A DNA stretch of 39,646 bases from an uncultured Clostridia bacterium (GTDB lineage Bacteria; Bacillota; Clostridia; TANB77; CAG-508), in contig CANRGN010000016.1 of NCBI GenBank assembly GCA_947630235.1, forward strand, positions 1-39,646, given 5' to 3'. The notes under the pieces were generated by a model. That model saw only the letters and a program-made list of their open reading frames with translations. It had not been told where the DNA came from and made no database searches. The position numbers and the translations under genes are program-made. How positions within the stretch are numbered: position 1 is the first letter of the stretch; each line of letters begins with the position of its first letter. This document shows, piece after piece, positions 27,139 to 37,528 of the stretch.

Positions 27139-29259
27139 TTATTTGCTATTATTTGTATCTTCATATAAGCCTTTTCGTGTTAAATTTATTCTGCCTTGAT
27201 CATCTATTTCATAAACTTTTACAGTTACTTCATCTCCTAATTTTAATACATCTTCAACTTTATTTATTCTTTCTTTGCATATTTTAGAAATATGAAGTAA
27301 ACCTTCTTTTCCTCCACCTAAATCTATAAATGCACCGAAAGTAGCAATTCTAACTACTTTTCCGGTATAAATTCCACCTTTTTCTATTTCACGAGTTATA
27401 TCCTCAATAATTCCTTGTGCATCTAAAGCACCTTTAATATTTTCAGAATATATAAATATAGTACCATCTTCTTCTATATCAATTTTTACTCCTGTTTCTT
27501 CTATAATTTTGTTTATTACTTTTCCTCCAGATCCTATAACATCTTTTATTTTTTCAGGATTTATTTTCATATTTATTATTTTTGGAGCATATTTTGAAAT
27601 TTCTTTTCTTGGTTCATTAATAACTGGTGCCATTATTTCATCTAATATATACATTCTAGCTTTTCTAGTTCTTTCAAAAGCTTCTGCAATTATATCATAA
27701 CTTAATCCATCAACTTTTATATCTACTTGAATTGCTGTTATACCATCTTTTGTTCCACCAACTTTAAAATCCATATCGCCAAAGAAATCTTCTATTCCTT
27801 GAATATCAGTTATTACAACATATCTATTTGGATCATTTTCATCAGTAATTAAACCTGTAGATATACCTGCAACAGGTTTCTTAATAGGAACACCAGCATC
27901 CATTAATGCTAAAGTTGATGCACATATACTTCCTTGTGATGTTGAACCATTTGAACTTAATATTTCTGATACAACTCTAATGCTATATGGAAATTCTTCT
28001 ATACTAGGTAATACTGGAACTAAAGCTTTTTCAGCTAAAGCTCCATGACCAATTTCTCTTCTTCCAGGACCTCTAGATGTTTTTGCTTCTCCAACACTAT
28101 ATCCAGGGAAATTATATTGATGCATATATCTTTTTGATTCTTCATTGTCTAAACCATCTAAAATTTGCTCTTCACTTTTCATTCCAAGTGTAGCTATTGA
28201 TAAAACTTGAGTTCTACCTCTTGAAAATAATCCACTACCATGAACTCTAGGAATAAGACCTACTTCACAACTAAGAGGTCTTATATCATAAATTCCTCTT
28301 CCATCAACTCTTTTTCCTTCTTCTAATATTAAATTCCTAACTGTTTTCTTTTCCAATTTATATACAGCATCTGCAATACTAGCTTTTTCTTCTTCTGCCT
28401 TTTCCTCTCCATATTTTTCTGTATACCATGCTATTACATCTTTTGTTAATATATCTATTTTTTCATCTCTATCTGGCTTGTCTGGAGTTTGAACATCAGC
28501 TTTCATTCTTTCTGCAAACTGTTCTTTTATTTCTTCATATACTTCTTCATTTACTGCAAAACTTGTATATTCAAATTTTGGCTTTCCTATTTCATTTTTT
28601 ATATTTTGTATAAATTCACATACTTTTTTTATTTCTATATGTGCTTGTTTAATTGCTTCTAACATTGTATTATCTGGTATTTCATCAGCACCAGCTTCAA
28701 TCATTGCAATTTTATCTATAGTTCCTGCAACTGTTAATGTAAGCTTTGAATTATTTCTTTGTTCTTCTGTTGGATTTATAATTATTTTATTGTCTATATA
28801 TCCTACATTTACAGCAGCTGTTGGACCACCAAATGGTATATCTGATATAGATAATGCCGCAGAACTACCAATCATAGCACATACTTCCGGAGAACAATCT
28901 TGTTCTACTGATAAAACTAAACAATCTATTACAACATCATTTCTTAAATCTTTTGGAAATAAAGGTCTTAAAGGTCTATCAATTGCTCTTGATGTTAATA
29001 TTGCTTTTTCTGATGGTTTTCCCTCTCTTTTTGTAAAACCTCCTGGAATCTTTCCAACTGCATATAATCTTTCATTATATTCTACTGATAAAGGGAAAAA
29101 ATCAATCCCTTCTTTTGGCTCTTTAGATGCTGTAGCATTTACTAAAACTGTAGTTTCTCCATATTTAACTAAAACACTACCATTAGCTAAACCTGCCATT
29201 TTTCCTGTTTCGATTGTTAAAGTTCTTCCTGCTAATTCCATACTATAAGTTTTAAACAT
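27139..29259 (-). CDS. pnp: Polynucleotide phosphorylase
   Basis: 3'-5' phosphorolytic exoribonuclease. About 706 aa: two RNase PH domains (first 1-220, second about 320-540 with FPGYSVGEAKTSRGPGRREIGHG), KH (INPEKIKDVIGSGGKVINKI) and S1 (GKVVRIATFGAFIDLGGGKEGLLHIS). I place the start at the second ATG (MFKTYSMELAG), nine bases from AGGAGG; the first ATG is only three bases away from it. It follows rpsO across an intergenic terminator, the classical rpsO-pnp arrangement. Confidence 0.97.
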   Translation of the reverse strand: MFKTYSMELAGRTLTIETGKMAGLANGSVLVKYGETTVLVNATASKEPKEGIDFFPLSVEYNERLYAVGKIPGGFTKREGKPSEKAILTSRAIDRPLRPLFPKDLRNDVVIDCLVLSVEQDCSPEVCAMIGSSAALSISDIPFGGPTAAVNVGYIDNKIIINPTEEQRNNSKLTLTVAGTIDKIAMIEAGADEIPDNTMLEAIKQAHIEIKKVCEFIQNIKNEIGKPKFEYTSFAVNEEVYEEIKEQFAERMKADVQTPDKPDRDEKIDILTKDVIAWYTEKYGEEKAEEEKASIADAVYKLEKKTVRNLILEEGKRVDGRGIYDIRPLSCEVGLIPRVHGSGLFSRGRTQVLSIATLGMKSEEQILDGLDNEESKRYMHQYNFPGYSVGEAKTSRGPGRREIGHGALAEKALVPVLPSIEEFPYSIRVVSEILSSNGSTSQGSICASTLALMDAGVPIKKPVAGISTGLITDENDPNRYVVITDIQGIEDFFGDMDFKVGGTKDGITAIQVDIKVDGLSYDIIAEAFERTRKARMYILDEIMAPVINEPRKEISKYAPKIINMKINPEKIKDVIGSGGKVINKIIEETGVKIDIEEDGTIFIYSENIKGALDAQGIIEDITREIEKGGIYTGKVVRIATFGAFIDLGGGKEGLLHISKICKERINKVEDVLKLGDEVTVKVYEIDDQGRINLTRKGLYEDTNNSK

Positions 29260-29391
29260 TTTCATTTTCCTCCTAACTTCATTAATTATAATTTATTTGA
29301 AAATGTAACCTCTACAAAAAAAACTTTATTTTCTTTGTACAAGCTACTATTTCAAATAAATTTATTTTATAATTATTATATTTTTTTGTTA

Positions 29392-29418
29392 AAAAAGGGC
29401 AAAGTAAAACCTTGCCCA
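29392..29418 (-). terminator. rpsO-pnp intergenic terminator
   Basis: GGGCAAGG pairs with CTTTGCCC (29398-29418, one G-U pair) followed on the minus strand by six U, six bases after the rpsO stop. Partial read-through would set the rpsO to pnp ratio. Confidence 0.85.
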
Positions 29419-29423
29419 ATAAA

Positions 29424-29687
29424 TTATTTTCTTAAAGATAATTTTGATGTTATTTCTCTATATCTATTAATATCTTTTTTTGCTAAGTAATTTAATAAAT
29501 TTCTTCTTTTACCTACCATTTTTAAAAGACCTCTTCTAGAATGATTATCCTTTGGATGAACCTTAAAATGCTCTGTTAATTCTTTGATTCTCTCTGTTAA
29601 TAAAGCAATTTGAACTTCTGGAGAACCAGTATCATTAGCATCTCTTTTATAAGTTTCAATGATTTCTTGTTTTCTTTCTTTAGTCAT
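29424..29687 (-). CDS. rpsO: Ribosomal protein uS15
   Basis: Small-subunit protein of the 16S central domain, 87 aa. Seen are the signatures [23 protein letters not shown] and [29 protein letters not shown]. It has its own promoter and a structured leader. No oddities. Confidence 0.98.
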   Translation of the reverse strand: MTKERKQEIIETYKRDANDTGSPEVQIALLTERIKELTEHFKVHPKDNHSRRGLLKMVGKRRNLLNYLAKKDINRYREITSKLSLRK

Positions 29688-29729
29688 ATCTTTATCCCTC
29701 CTATTTTTTATAAATTTGCCATAAACTGA

Positions 29730-29780
29730 GTTTTAAGTAGGTTTTTTCCTTAAAACCAAGTAAATGGTAGTTTTTACCAT
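29730..29780 (-). promoter_or_regulatory. Structured rpsO leader, possible S15 autoregulation
   Basis: Three stems are possible: 29764-29769 with 29775-29780; 29740-29745 with 29752-29757; and 29730-29737 with 29749-29756. The last two share bases and exclude each other. S15 leaders often switch structures when S15 binds; that is known of the family, not shown here. Confidence 0.45.
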
Positions 29781-29784
29781 AACA

Positions 29785-29813
29785 ATTATACTATTATGCT
29801 AAACAAAAATCAA
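29785..29813 (-). promoter_or_regulatory. Promoter of rpsO-pnp
   Basis: Minus strand TTGATT (29808-29813), 17-bp spacer, TATAAT (29785-29790). It overlaps nothing; the ispG stop is 10 bases upstream. Confidence 0.75.
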
Positions 29814-29822
29814 TAGTTATTT

Positions 29823-30884
29823 TTAAATTTTCGTCATATTCAAAATTTCTTCTTTTAGAACATCTATAATATCTTCTTGTTTAACCTTTTTTATTATTTC
29901 ACCTTTTTTAAATAACATACCTTGTTTTAAGCCACCTGCAATTCCTATATCAGCCTCTTTTGCTTCTCCAGGACCATTAACAGGACATCCCATTATTGCT
30001 ACTGTTATATTTGACTCAATTCCTTGTAAAAATTTTTCTATTTCTTTAGCTATTGGTATCATATCATATTGAATTCTTCCACAAGTTGGACAAGATACTA
30101 ATTTTGGACTTTTGTTATATAAATTACAATTTTTTAAAATTTCTTTTGCTACTGGAATTTCTTCTATCGGATCATCTGATAAAGAAACTCTTATAGTATC
30201 ACCAATGCCTTGCCTTAACAATATTCCTAATCCTATACTAGATTTTATAGTTCCTCCAAAAGCAGTTCCTGCTTCAGTAATTCCTAAATGCAAAGGATAT
30301 TTAAATGTTTTTGATGCTTTTTCATAAGCTTCTATACACATATCTAAATTAGATGCTTTAAGCGAAATTGCTATATCATAAAAATCTAATTTTTCTAATA
30401 TCTGAGCATGACGCTTTGCACTTTCTATCATTGCATCACTACATGGATGACCATATTTTTCTAACAAATCTTTTTCTAAAGAACCACCATTTACTCCTAT
30501 TCTAATTGGGATTTTATGTTCTTTGCATTTTTCAACCACTGCTCTAGTTTTTTCCTCATCACCAATATTTCCAGGATTTATTCTAATTTTATCTGCTCCA
30601 CTTTCTATAGCTTCTAAAGCTATTCTATAATCAAAATGAATATCAGCAACTATAGGAATATGTATTTGTTTTTTTATTTCTTTTATAGCTTTTGCATCTT
30701 CTATATCTAAACAAGCAACTCTTACTATTTCACATCCAATTTTTTCTAATTTATGAATTTGATCAACTGTACTATTTACATCTTTTGTTTTCGTATTACA
30801 CATAGATTGTATAATCACTTTATTTTGACCACCAATTTGTATTCCACCAATATATATAGGCCTAGTTTCATTTCTTTTAAACAA
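29823..30884 (-). CDS. ispG: 4-hydroxy-3-methylbut-2-enyl diphosphate synthase
   Basis: Penultimate iron-sulfur step of the non-mevalonate isoprenoid pathway. About 353 aa: TIM-barrel half from [31 protein letters not shown], and the C-terminal [4Fe-4S] half with SCPTCGR and [21 protein letters not shown], giving the expected cysteines. The start is TTG (30882-30884) with AAGGGG eight bases upstream and the family N-terminus FKRNETR; an ATG ten codons earlier has no ribosome site. Monocistronic with its own promoter. Confidence 0.95.
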   Translation of the reverse strand: MFKRNETRPIYIGGIQIGGQNKVIIQSMCNTKTKDVNSTVDQIHKLEKIGCEIVRVACLDIEDAKAIKEIKKQIHIPIVADIHFDYRIALEAIESGADKIRINPGNIGDEEKTRAVVEKCKEHKIPIRIGVNGGSLEKDLLEKYGHPCSDAMIESAKRHAQILEKLDFYDIAISLKASNLDMCIEAYEKASKTFKYPLHLGITEAGTAFGGTIKSSIGLGILLRQGIGDTIRVSLSDDPIEEIPVAKEILKNCNLYNKSPKLVSCPTCGRIQYDMIPIAKEIEKFLQGIESNITVAIMGCPVNGPGEAKEADIGIAGGLKQGMLFKKGEIIKKVKQEDIIDVLKEEILNMTKI

Positions 30885-30912
30885 TTTTATTACCCCTTTC
30901 AATAATATAATC

Positions 30913-30941
30913 AATATATCATAATTTACATACTATTTCAA
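30913..30941 (-). promoter_or_regulatory. Promoter of ispG
   Basis: Minus strand TTGAAA (30936-30941), 17-bp spacer, TATATT (30913-30918), about 28 bases before the start codon. Confidence 0.65.
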
Positions 30942-30989
30942 GAAAATTGCAATGCTTTTTTTCAACTTAATGAAATAAAGAACAAAGTG

Positions 30990-31129
30990 GACATTTTCTT
31001 ATGTCAGACTTTTAAAATATATTGCAAAGTCTAGGTTAAATTGTTCGTGCGCTAATTTTTTCAAAAATTGTGTGCAATGCTTTTAATTAAGCCTATCTAC
31101 ATAGAAGTTTCCTACTAAATAAAAAAAAA
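30990..31129 (-). repeat. Dispersed intergenic repeat, copy 2
   Basis: Close match to copy 1 (1678-1813) across about 135 bp, with scattered substitutions. It contains local inverted pairs: GACAT/ATGTC at its gene-proximal end and AGACTT/AAGTCT. It lies between the terminator of the glycolytic operon and the ispG promoter. Confidence 0.8.
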
Positions 31130-31156
31130 TTTGCAGGATATAAATTATCCTGCAAA
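31120..31156 (-). terminator. Terminator of the glycolytic operon
   Basis: TTTGCAGGATA (31130-31140) pairs perfectly with TATCCTGCAAA (31146-31156), followed on the minus strand by nine U, five bases after the YezG-like stop. Confidence 0.9.
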
Positions 31157-31161
31157 ATTTT

Positions 31162-31890
31162 TTATTTAAATTTTAATAATTGATTTTCAAATTCTTTTTT
31201 TGAATTATCTATTTGTGAATTTTTTTTCTTAAATAGATTCTTTAATCCTTTCTTTTCTTTTACTTCTGTTTTCTTAGATTGAGCTATAGCTTCATCCACT
31301 GAAAGTGTTTTTTCGAAATCAACAATATTTTTAATAGGAATATCATAAATATTTTCTGTATAATATTCTTTTTTCAATGGTTTATGAAATTTCATATCCT
31401 CTAAATATTTTTTTATAATTTTTTTATCATTTTTTCCTAAAGATTCTATATCTTGTTCAAAATAATTATATCTCCATATAACATGTCTTTCATAAGAATC
31501 ATATGAAGAATTTTGTAAATCTTCAAAACCATATTCAACTCTAAATACATTATTCTCTATAGTTATATTTATATTGGTCCATCTTTTTTTCTGGGCTTTT
31601 ATACTTAATAACCTCAATTTTTTTAATGTATTATACAAATCTGTTATAAGTTTTGAAAAATCTTCTTCATCTATATTAAAAAGACTTGGAATTTCATATC
31701 CATTTATAGGTTTTTTCTTTATAATACCTTTTGGAATATAGTAGAAAAACATTTCTCCTGTAGTTTTTCTATTTCCTATATCTATTACTGATGCATATAA
31801 ATATATACTTTGCCATTTTTCTGGTATTATATAAAATAATTTTTTTTGCAATTCCGAAAATAAAAATTTTTCTTTCGGTAAACTTGGCAT
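31162..31890 (-). CDS. YezG-like (DUF600) immunity-family protein with C-terminal extension
   Basis: The 242-aa protein matches the YezG pattern from residue 10: ELQKKLFYIIPEKWQSIYLY, MFFYYIP, PSLFNIDEEDF, KRWTNINITIENNVFRVEYG and ERHVIWRYNYF. In Bacillus, YezG-family proteins neutralise LXG toxins. Here there is no toxin gene beside it, and about 70 extra Lys-rich residues follow the domain. It is the last gene of the gap-pgk-tpiA-gpmI unit, 24 bases after gpmI. The family call comes from motif memory; it could be an orphan immunity gene or a domesticated copy. Confidence 0.7.
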   Translation of the reverse strand: MPSLPKEKFLFSELQKKLFYIIPEKWQSIYLYASVIDIGNRKTTGEMFFYYIPKGIIKKKPINGYEIPSLFNIDEEDFSKLITDLYNTLKKLRLLSIKAQKKRWTNINITIENNVFRVEYGFEDLQNSSYDSYERHVIWRYNYFEQDIESLGKNDKKIIKKYLEDMKFHKPLKKEYYTENIYDIPIKNIVDFEKTLSVDEAIAQSKKTEVKEKKGLKNLFKKKNSQIDNSKKEFENQLLKFK

Positions 31891-31914
31891 ATATTTAATA
31901 TCCTTTCTAAAAAA

Positions 31915-33444
31915 TTAATCTGAAAGTAAACTTTCACCAGTCATTTCTGCTGGTTTTTCTATTCCAATTATTTCAAGCATAGTTGGAGCTAAATCTGCTA
32001 AACGACCTTCCTTTAATTTTTTATTTAATCCAATAAGTGCTAATGGTACTGGATTTGTAGTATGTGATGTAAATGGCTCACCTGTTTTGTAATCAATCAT
32101 TTGCTCAGAATTTCCATGATCTGCAGTAATAAGCATAACCCCACCTACTTTATTTATAGAATTTACAACTCTATCTACACATACATCTATTGCTTCTATA
32201 GCTTTTATTGCAGCTTCAACACTACCTGTATGTCCTACCATATCTGGATTAGCATAATTTAAAATTATCATATCATATTTTTCTGATTCTATAGCTTCAA
32301 CTACTTTATCTGTTACTTCATATGCACTCATTTCAGGTTTCATATCATATGTTTCTACTTTAGGAGAAGGAACTAATATTCTATCTTCACCCTCATATTG
32401 TTTTTCTTCTCCTCCATTAAAGAAGAAAGTAACATGTGCATATTTTTCTGTTTCTGCAATTCTTAATTGTTTTAATCCTTTTTTACTTATTATTTCACCA
32501 ATTGTATTTTTTATTTCTTCTTTTTTAAAAGCTACTTGTACATTTGGCATTGTTTCATCATAAGGAGTCATGCATACAAAATATGTTTTAAAATATTCTC
32601 TTTCAAATCCATCAAAATTAGGATCAACAATAGCTCTTGTAATTTCTCTAGCTCTATCAGGTCTAAAATTAAAGAATATTACAGAATCATTTTCTTCTAT
32701 TTTTGCTACAGGTTCACCATTTGAATTACATATTACTGTAGGAACTATAAATTCATCAAATAGTTCTTTTTGATAAGATTCTTCTACTGCTTTAATAGCA
32801 GAAGTAGATTTTTCACCTTCACCTTTTACCATAGCATCATAGGCTTTTTGAACTCTTTGCCATCTTTTATCTCTATCCATTGCATAAAATCTTCCTGAAA
32901 TTGTAGCAATTTTTCCTAAACCTTTTTCTTTCATTTTATTTTCAAGTTCATTTATAAATGATTCACCAGATGCAGGAGATGTATCTCTTCCATCCATAAA
33001 ACAATGAACATATACATTTTCAAAATCTTTTCTTTTAGCAAGTTCTAATAATCCAAATAAATGTCTTATATGACTATGAACACCACCATTAGAACATAAT
33101 CCTAATAAATGAAGTTTTGAATTATTTCTCTTACAATTTTCAATTGCCTCTACAAATTCTGGAACACTAAAAAAATCTCCTTCTTCTATAGACTTAGTTA
33201 TTTTTGCTAAATCTTGATATACAATTCTTCCAGCACCAATATTTGTATGACCTACTTCTGAATTACCCATTTGCCCATCAGGAAGTCCAACATCAGCGCC
33301 ACTAGTATGAATAATAGTATTTGGATTCTTTTTTAATAGTTCATCAAGATGAGGGGTATTAGCAAGCTTTACTGCATTTCCTTCTGTTTTTTCATTTATA
33401 CCATATCCATCTAAAATCATCAACATTACAGGTCTTTTATTCAT
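31915..33444 (-). CDS. gpmI: 2,3-bisphosphoglycerate-independent phosphoglycerate mutase
   Basis: Interconverts 3- and 2-phosphoglycerate using Mn. About 509 aa with [27 protein letters not shown] (catalytic serine), [19 protein letters not shown] and SHTTNPVPL metal-binding motifs. Start is the ATG at 33444 (RBS AGAAGGAG); the longer version lacks one. It follows tpiA by 13 bases. Enolase is not in the window. Confidence 0.97.
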   Translation of the reverse strand: MNKRPVMLMILDGYGINEKTEGNAVKLANTPHLDELLKKNPNTIIHTSGADVGLPDGQMGNSEVGHTNIGAGRIVYQDLAKITKSIEEGDFFSVPEFVEAIENCKRNNSKLHLLGLCSNGGVHSHIRHLFGLLELAKRKDFENVYVHCFMDGRDTSPASGESFINELENKMKEKGLGKIATISGRFYAMDRDKRWQRVQKAYDAMVKGEGEKSTSAIKAVEESYQKELFDEFIVPTVICNSNGEPVAKIEENDSVIFFNFRPDRAREITRAIVDPNFDGFEREYFKTYFVCMTPYDETMPNVQVAFKKEEIKNTIGEIISKKGLKQLRIAETEKYAHVTFFFNGGEEKQYEGEDRILVPSPKVETYDMKPEMSAYEVTDKVVEAIESEKYDMIILNYANPDMVGHTGSVEAAIKAIEAIDVCVDRVVNSINKVGGVMLITADHGNSEQMIDYKTGEPFTSHTTNPVPLALIGLNKKLKEGRLADLAPTMLEIIGIEKPAEMTGESLLSD

Positions 33445-33457
33445 TTTTATTCTCCTT

Positions 33458-34210
33458 CTAATCTTTATATTCAATTATTTTACTAAAATCTTCTGCTTTA
33501 AGACTAGCACCTCCAACTAATGCACCATCTATATCTGATGTGCTAAATAGCTCTTTTGCATTTGATGGTTTAACAGAACCACCATATTGAATTATAACTT
33601 TTTGAGCAGTATCATCTCCATAAATTTCAGCAATTTTTGCTCTTATAGCTTTTACACTCTCGTTTGCATCTTCACTTGTAGCAGTTTTTCCTGTACCTAT
33701 AGCCCAAATTGGCTCATAAGCAATTATTGTATTTTCTACTTGCTCTTTAGTTAATCCATCTAATGCTTTTTGAGTTTGAGATGTAATAACTTCTATTGCT
33801 TTTCCAGATTCTCTTTCTTCTAATTTTTCTCCAACACATACAATTGGTTTTAAATCATTTCTAAAAGCTGATTTTAATTTTTTATTAACAATTTCATCTG
33901 TTTCTCCAAAATATTGTCTTCTTTCAGAATGTCCAATTATTACATATTTTACTCCAATGCATTTTAACATTTCACCAGAAATTTCTCCTGTATATGCACC
34001 GCTATCTTCAAAATGCATATTTTGTGCTCCTATTTTTATATTTGTTCCTTGTACATTTAAAATACAATAAAATAAATCTATGTATGGAACACATAAAATT
34101 ATTTCTACATCAGTTTCTTTAACAATTGTTACTAGTTCAGCTATAAATTTCATAGCATCATTAGGTAACTTATTCATTTTCCAATTTGCGGCAATAACCT
34201 TTCTTCTCAT
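33458..34210 (-). CDS. tpiA: Triosephosphate isomerase
   Basis: 250 aa. Active-site residues are present: AANWKMNK (Lys), [14 protein letters not shown] (His) and [14 protein letters not shown] (Glu), then [10 protein letters not shown] for phosphate binding. It starts only two bases after the Nudix gene ends, so the two are coupled. Confidence 0.98.
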   Translation of the reverse strand: MRRKVIAANWKMNKLPNDAMKFIAELVTIVKETDVEIILCVPYIDLFYCILNVQGTNIKIGAQNMHFEDSGAYTGEISGEMLKCIGVKYVIIGHSERRQYFGETDEIVNKKLKSAFRNDLKPIVCVGEKLEERESGKAIEVITSQTQKALDGLTKEQVENTIIAYEPIWAIGTGKTATSEDANESVKAIRAKIAEIYGDDTAQKVIIQYGGSVKPSNAKELFSTSDIDGALVGGASLKAEDFSKIIEYKD

Positions 34211-34212
34211 AA

Positions 34213-34773
34213 TTAATCCTCCTCAATTTCTTTTAATTTTTTTTCTAATTTATTTAAAGTAATTTCTAATTCTTTACTAGAAAAAAATCTAGTAAATTCA
34301 TTTCTTTCTTCTTTAGTCATATTTTTTAAATAATCTAAAGAAACATATTTTACTTCAGATAACTCTTCTTTTTGAATTATATAATCAGATATTTTCATAT
34401 CTGTTTTCAATAAATAACAATACTTATAATGATTATTTTTAATTTCACCATCATTAGATTCTACTTTTTGAATATAAAATAATCTCAAATCACTTGGACA
34501 TAATTTTGAAATTCCTACTTCTTCTTGAACTTCTCTAACAGCACCTTCTATTAAATTTTCTCCAGAAGTAACATGACCTGCACATAAAGCCCACTTATTA
34601 GCACCTAGCTTTTTATTTGCTGATCTTTTTTGGATTAATACTTCTTTGTTTTTATTTATTATCCACACTGCAATTTCTCTATGCCATAAGCCTTGTTTAT
34701 GAACTATAGTTCTTTCTTTTGATTGATTTAAACTTACATTATTTTCATCAAATATATCTAAATATTCCTTCAT
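34213..34773 (-). CDS. Nudix hydrolase (isopentenyl-diphosphate isomerase-like group)
   Basis: 186 aa with a complete Nudix box, GHVTSGENLIEGAVREVQEEVGI (G, E, REVQEE). The order WHREIAVWIINKNKEVLIQKRS before it is typical of the IDI-like Nudix branch (as in YfcD). The substrate is unknown. It sits between pgk and tpiA, coupled to tpiA by a 2-base gap, which suggests a link to sugar-phosphate or nucleotide-sugar housekeeping. A 141-bp palindrome separates it from pgk. Confidence 0.88.
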   Translation of the reverse strand: MKEYLDIFDENNVSLNQSKERTIVHKQGLWHREIAVWIINKNKEVLIQKRSANKKLGANKWALCAGHVTSGENLIEGAVREVQEEVGISKLCPSDLRLFYIQKVESNDGEIKNNHYKYCYLLKTDMKISDYIIQKEELSEVKYVSLDYLKNMTKEERNEFTRFFSSKELEITLNKLEKKLKEIEED

Positions 34774-34817
34774 AATAAACCGCCTCTTAAAATCACCTTT
34801 ATAAATATTGCAATTGT

Positions 34818-34958
34818 AATGTAAAATTTTATATTAAATCTCGTAAGGATGATTATATATCATTCATATCTACATATATTTTTCTTTTTAATAAAATAAA
34901 TATGATAAATTTATAATCTTCCTTACGAACACTTAAATAAAAATTTATACTTTACATT
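34818..34958. repeat. 141-bp imperfect palindrome between pgk and the Nudix gene
   Basis: TCGTAAGG-T/A-GATTATA arms at 34841-34857 and 34912-34928 match 16 of 17, and outer AATGTAAA (34818-34825) pairs with TTTACATT (34951-34958). Much of the AT-rich rest is also roughly self-complementary. It lies four bases after the pgk stop. It may be a degenerate MITE or an RNA-processing structure. Confidence 0.65.
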
Positions 34959-34961
34959 ATT

Positions 34962-36146
34962 TTATTTATCTTGAAGAGCTTCTATTCCTGGTAATTTTTT
35001 TCCTTCTAAAAATTCAAGAGATGCTCCTCCTCCTGTAGAAACATGTGTAAATTTGCTAGATAATCCAGCTTTTTCAACAGCAGCTGCTGAATCTCCACCA
35101 CCAATTATTTTTACAGCATCTAAATCTGCTAAAGTTTTTGCTATAGAATTTGTTCCAACAGCAAATTGATCAAATTCGAATAATCCAACTGGTCCATTCC
35201 AAATAACTGTTTTTGCTTTCTTTAATTCTTCAGAATATAATTCTATTGTTTTTGTTCCAATATCATATCCTTCCCATCCATCAGGAATTTCTGTCCAATC
35301 AACTGTTTTACTTTCTGTATTTGGATCAAATTCTTTTCCAACTTTTGTATCAATTGGTAAAAGCATTTTTACACCTTTATCTTTAGCTTTTTGCATAAGC
35401 TCTAAAGCTAAATCTAATTTATCTTCTTCACAAATTGAATCTCCAACATTATATCCTTGAGCTTTGAAAAAAGTATATGCCATTGCTCCACCAATAAGTA
35501 AAGTATCAACTTTTTCTAATAAACTATTTATTACACCAATTTTATCAGAAACTTTCTTTCCTCCTAGTATTGCTACAAAAGGTCTTTCTGGATTTTCTAA
35601 AGCATTTCCTAGGAAATTTAATTCTTTTTCTATTAAGAATCCAGATACTGCAGGTAAAAAGTTTGCAACTCCTGTTGTTGAACTATGAGCTCTATGAGCT
35701 GTTCCAAAAGCATCATTTACAAAAACTTCTGCTAAGCTTGCAAATTTTTTAGAAAGTTCTTCATCATTTTTTTCTTCACCAGCTTCAAATCTAACATTTT
35801 CAAGAAGCATTACTTCACCTTCTTTTAATTCATTTGAAAGCTTAATTGCATCTTCTCCTACAACATCTTTAGCAAGTTTTACTTCTTTTCCAAGAAGTCT
35901 TGATAATTCATTTGCAACTGGAGCTAAAGAAAATTCTGGTTTGATTTCTCCTTTTGGTCTACCTAAATGTGAACATAAAATTACTTTTGAATTATTTTCT
36001 ATTAAATATTTTATTGTATCTAATGCAGCAACAATTCTTCTATTATCAGTAATTTTTCCATTTTCATCTTGTGGAACATTAAAATCACATCTAACTAAAA
36101 CTTTTTTTCCTTTTACATCAATATCTCTTACAGTTTTTTTATTCAT
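34962..36146 (-). CDS. pgk: Phosphoglycerate kinase
   Basis: 394 aa. Seen are [18 protein letters not shown] (Asn/Asp substrate loop), [28 protein letters not shown] and the nucleotide-binding [13 protein letters not shown] and [14 protein letters not shown]. It follows gap by 151 bases. Confidence 0.98.
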   Translation of the reverse strand: MNKKTVRDIDVKGKKVLVRCDFNVPQDENGKITDNRRIVAALDTIKYLIENNSKVILCSHLGRPKGEIKPEFSLAPVANELSRLLGKEVKLAKDVVGEDAIKLSNELKEGEVMLLENVRFEAGEEKNDEELSKKFASLAEVFVNDAFGTAHRAHSSTTGVANFLPAVSGFLIEKELNFLGNALENPERPFVAILGGKKVSDKIGVINSLLEKVDTLLIGGAMAYTFFKAQGYNVGDSICEEDKLDLALELMQKAKDKGVKMLLPIDTKVGKEFDPNTESKTVDWTEIPDGWEGYDIGTKTIELYSEELKKAKTVIWNGPVGLFEFDQFAVGTNSIAKTLADLDAVKIIGGGDSAAAVEKAGLSSKFTHVSTGGGASLEFLEGKKLPGIEALQDK

Positions 36147-36250
36147 AAATAATCCTCCTATTTTTTATTTTTAGCTTATATAATGTTAATCATCACTAAA
36201 CCTATTTTATAGATTTACTAATGGTTAACACTATTCTTTTATTAATATTC

Positions 36251-36282
36251 CTCATAAATGCGCTTTTAAACGCATTTATGAG
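36251..36282 (-). other. Hairpin just after gap
   Basis: CTCATAAATGCG (36251-36262) pairs perfectly with CGCATTTATGAG (36271-36282). On the minus strand no U-tract follows, so it is more likely an mRNA-stabilising or processing hairpin than a full terminator. The plus strand has a T-run after it. Confidence 0.6.
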
Positions 36283-36297
36283 TTTTTTATATAAAAA

Positions 36298-37317
36298 TTA
36301 ATTTAATTCAGCAAAATATTTAATTGTTCTAACCATTTGGCTAGTATATGAATTTTCATTATCATACCATGCAACAACTTGTACTTGATATGTGTCATCA
36401 TATACTTTTGTAACCATTGTTTGAGTACTATCAAATAATGATCCATAAGTTATACCAATTATATCTGAAGAAACTAATGGTTCATCTGTATATCCATATG
36501 AAGCGTTAGCTCTTGATTTCATAAATTCGTTTATTGCTTCTGGTGTAACTTCTTTATCTGTTTTAACTGTTGCAATTAAAATTGTTGTAGATCCTGTAGG
36601 AACTGGAACTCTTTGTGCAGATCCTATTAATTTTCCGTTTAATTCTGGAATAACAAGTCCTATAGCTTTTGCTGCACCTGTTGAGTTTGGAACTATATTT
36701 ACAGCAGCAGCTCTTGCTCTTCTTAAATCTGCTTTTCTATGTGGTCCATCAAGAACCATTTGATCACCAGTATATGCATGAACTGTTGTCATTATTCCTG
36801 ATTGAATTGGTGCAAAATCATTTAATGCTTTAGCCATTGGTGCTAAGCAGTTTGTTGTACATGAAGCTGCAGAAATAATTTTATCATCAGCAGTTAATGT
36901 TCCTTCATTTACACCAAAAACTATTGTAGGTAAATCTTTTCCTGCTGGAGCAGATATAACTACTTTTTTAGCTCCTGCTTGAATATGAGCAGATGCTTTT
37001 TCTTTTGTTGTATAGAAACCTGTACATTCTAATACAACATCAACTCCTAATTCTCCCCAAGGAAGATTTGCAGCATCTTTTTCTGCATATATTTTTATTG
37101 TTTTTCCATCAACAGTTATTGAATCTTCTCCTGCTGAAACTGTATCTGCTTTTTCATATCTTTTTTGTGCAGAATCATATTTTAATAAATGAGCAAGCAT
37201 TGTTGGGCTAGTTAAATCGTTTATTGCAACTATTTCATACCCTTCTGCTCCAAACATTTGTCTAAATGCAAGACGTCCTATACGTCCAAAACCATTAATC
37301 GCTACTTTTACTGACAT
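36298..37317 (-). CDS. gap: Glyceraldehyde-3-phosphate dehydrogenase
   Basis: 339 aa, NAD-type. Seen are [17 protein letters not shown] (dinucleotide loop), [15 protein letters not shown] (catalytic Cys), HAYTGDQ (catalytic His) and [14 protein letters not shown]. First gene of the glycolytic unit, with its own strong promoter. Codon use shows slightly higher G/C at expressed positions, as expected for a highly expressed gene. Confidence 0.98.
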   Translation of the reverse strand: MSVKVAINGFGRIGRLAFRQMFGAEGYEIVAINDLTSPTMLAHLLKYDSAQKRYEKADTVSAGEDSITVDGKTIKIYAEKDAANLPWGELGVDVVLECTGFYTTKEKASAHIQAGAKKVVISAPAGKDLPTIVFGVNEGTLTADDKIISAASCTTNCLAPMAKALNDFAPIQSGIMTTVHAYTGDQMVLDGPHRKADLRRARAAAVNIVPNSTGAAKAIGLVIPELNGKLIGSAQRVPVPTGSTTILIATVKTDKEVTPEAINEFMKSRANASYGYTDEPLVSSDIIGITYGSLFDSTQTMVTKVYDDTYQVQVVAWYDNENSYTSQMVRTIKYFAELN

Positions 37318-37379
37318 TTAAAATTCCTCCATTCTGATGTTATTAACATCTTTGTAATTGGTTCCATAAAACCGATAAT

Positions 37380-37408
37380 ATTGTATATCAAAACATTTTA
37401 CTTTGCAA
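37380..37408 (-). promoter_or_regulatory. Promoter of the glycolytic operon
   Basis: Minus strand TTGCAA (37403-37408), 17-bp spacer, TACAAT (37380-37385), about 63 bases before gap. Confidence 0.75.
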
Positions 37409-37440
37409 TAGTTGTTTTAATTTTTTTATTAATCTTTAAG

Positions 37441-37487
37441 TGCTTTTATTCAACCTGGCTACAGCAAACTTTACTACTGAATAAAAA
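37441..37487 (-). repeat. Dispersed intergenic repeat, copy 4 (partial)
   Basis: Matches the terminator-proximal part of copy 1: TGCTTTTATTCA-ACCTGG-TACA and TACTACTGAATAAA. TTTTATTCA (37444-37452) pairs with TGAATAAAA (37478-37486). It again lies between a terminator and the next promoter. Confidence 0.7.
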
Positions 37488-37519
37488 TAAGAGTAACAAA
37501 TATATATATTTGTTACTCT
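37483..37519 (-). terminator. Terminator of the 133-aa gene
   Basis: A perfect 30-base palindrome (37490-37519; GAGTAACAAA arms with an alternating TA centre) followed by a U-rich stretch, nine bases after the stop. Confidence 0.85.
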
Positions 37520-37528
37520 AAATAATTT

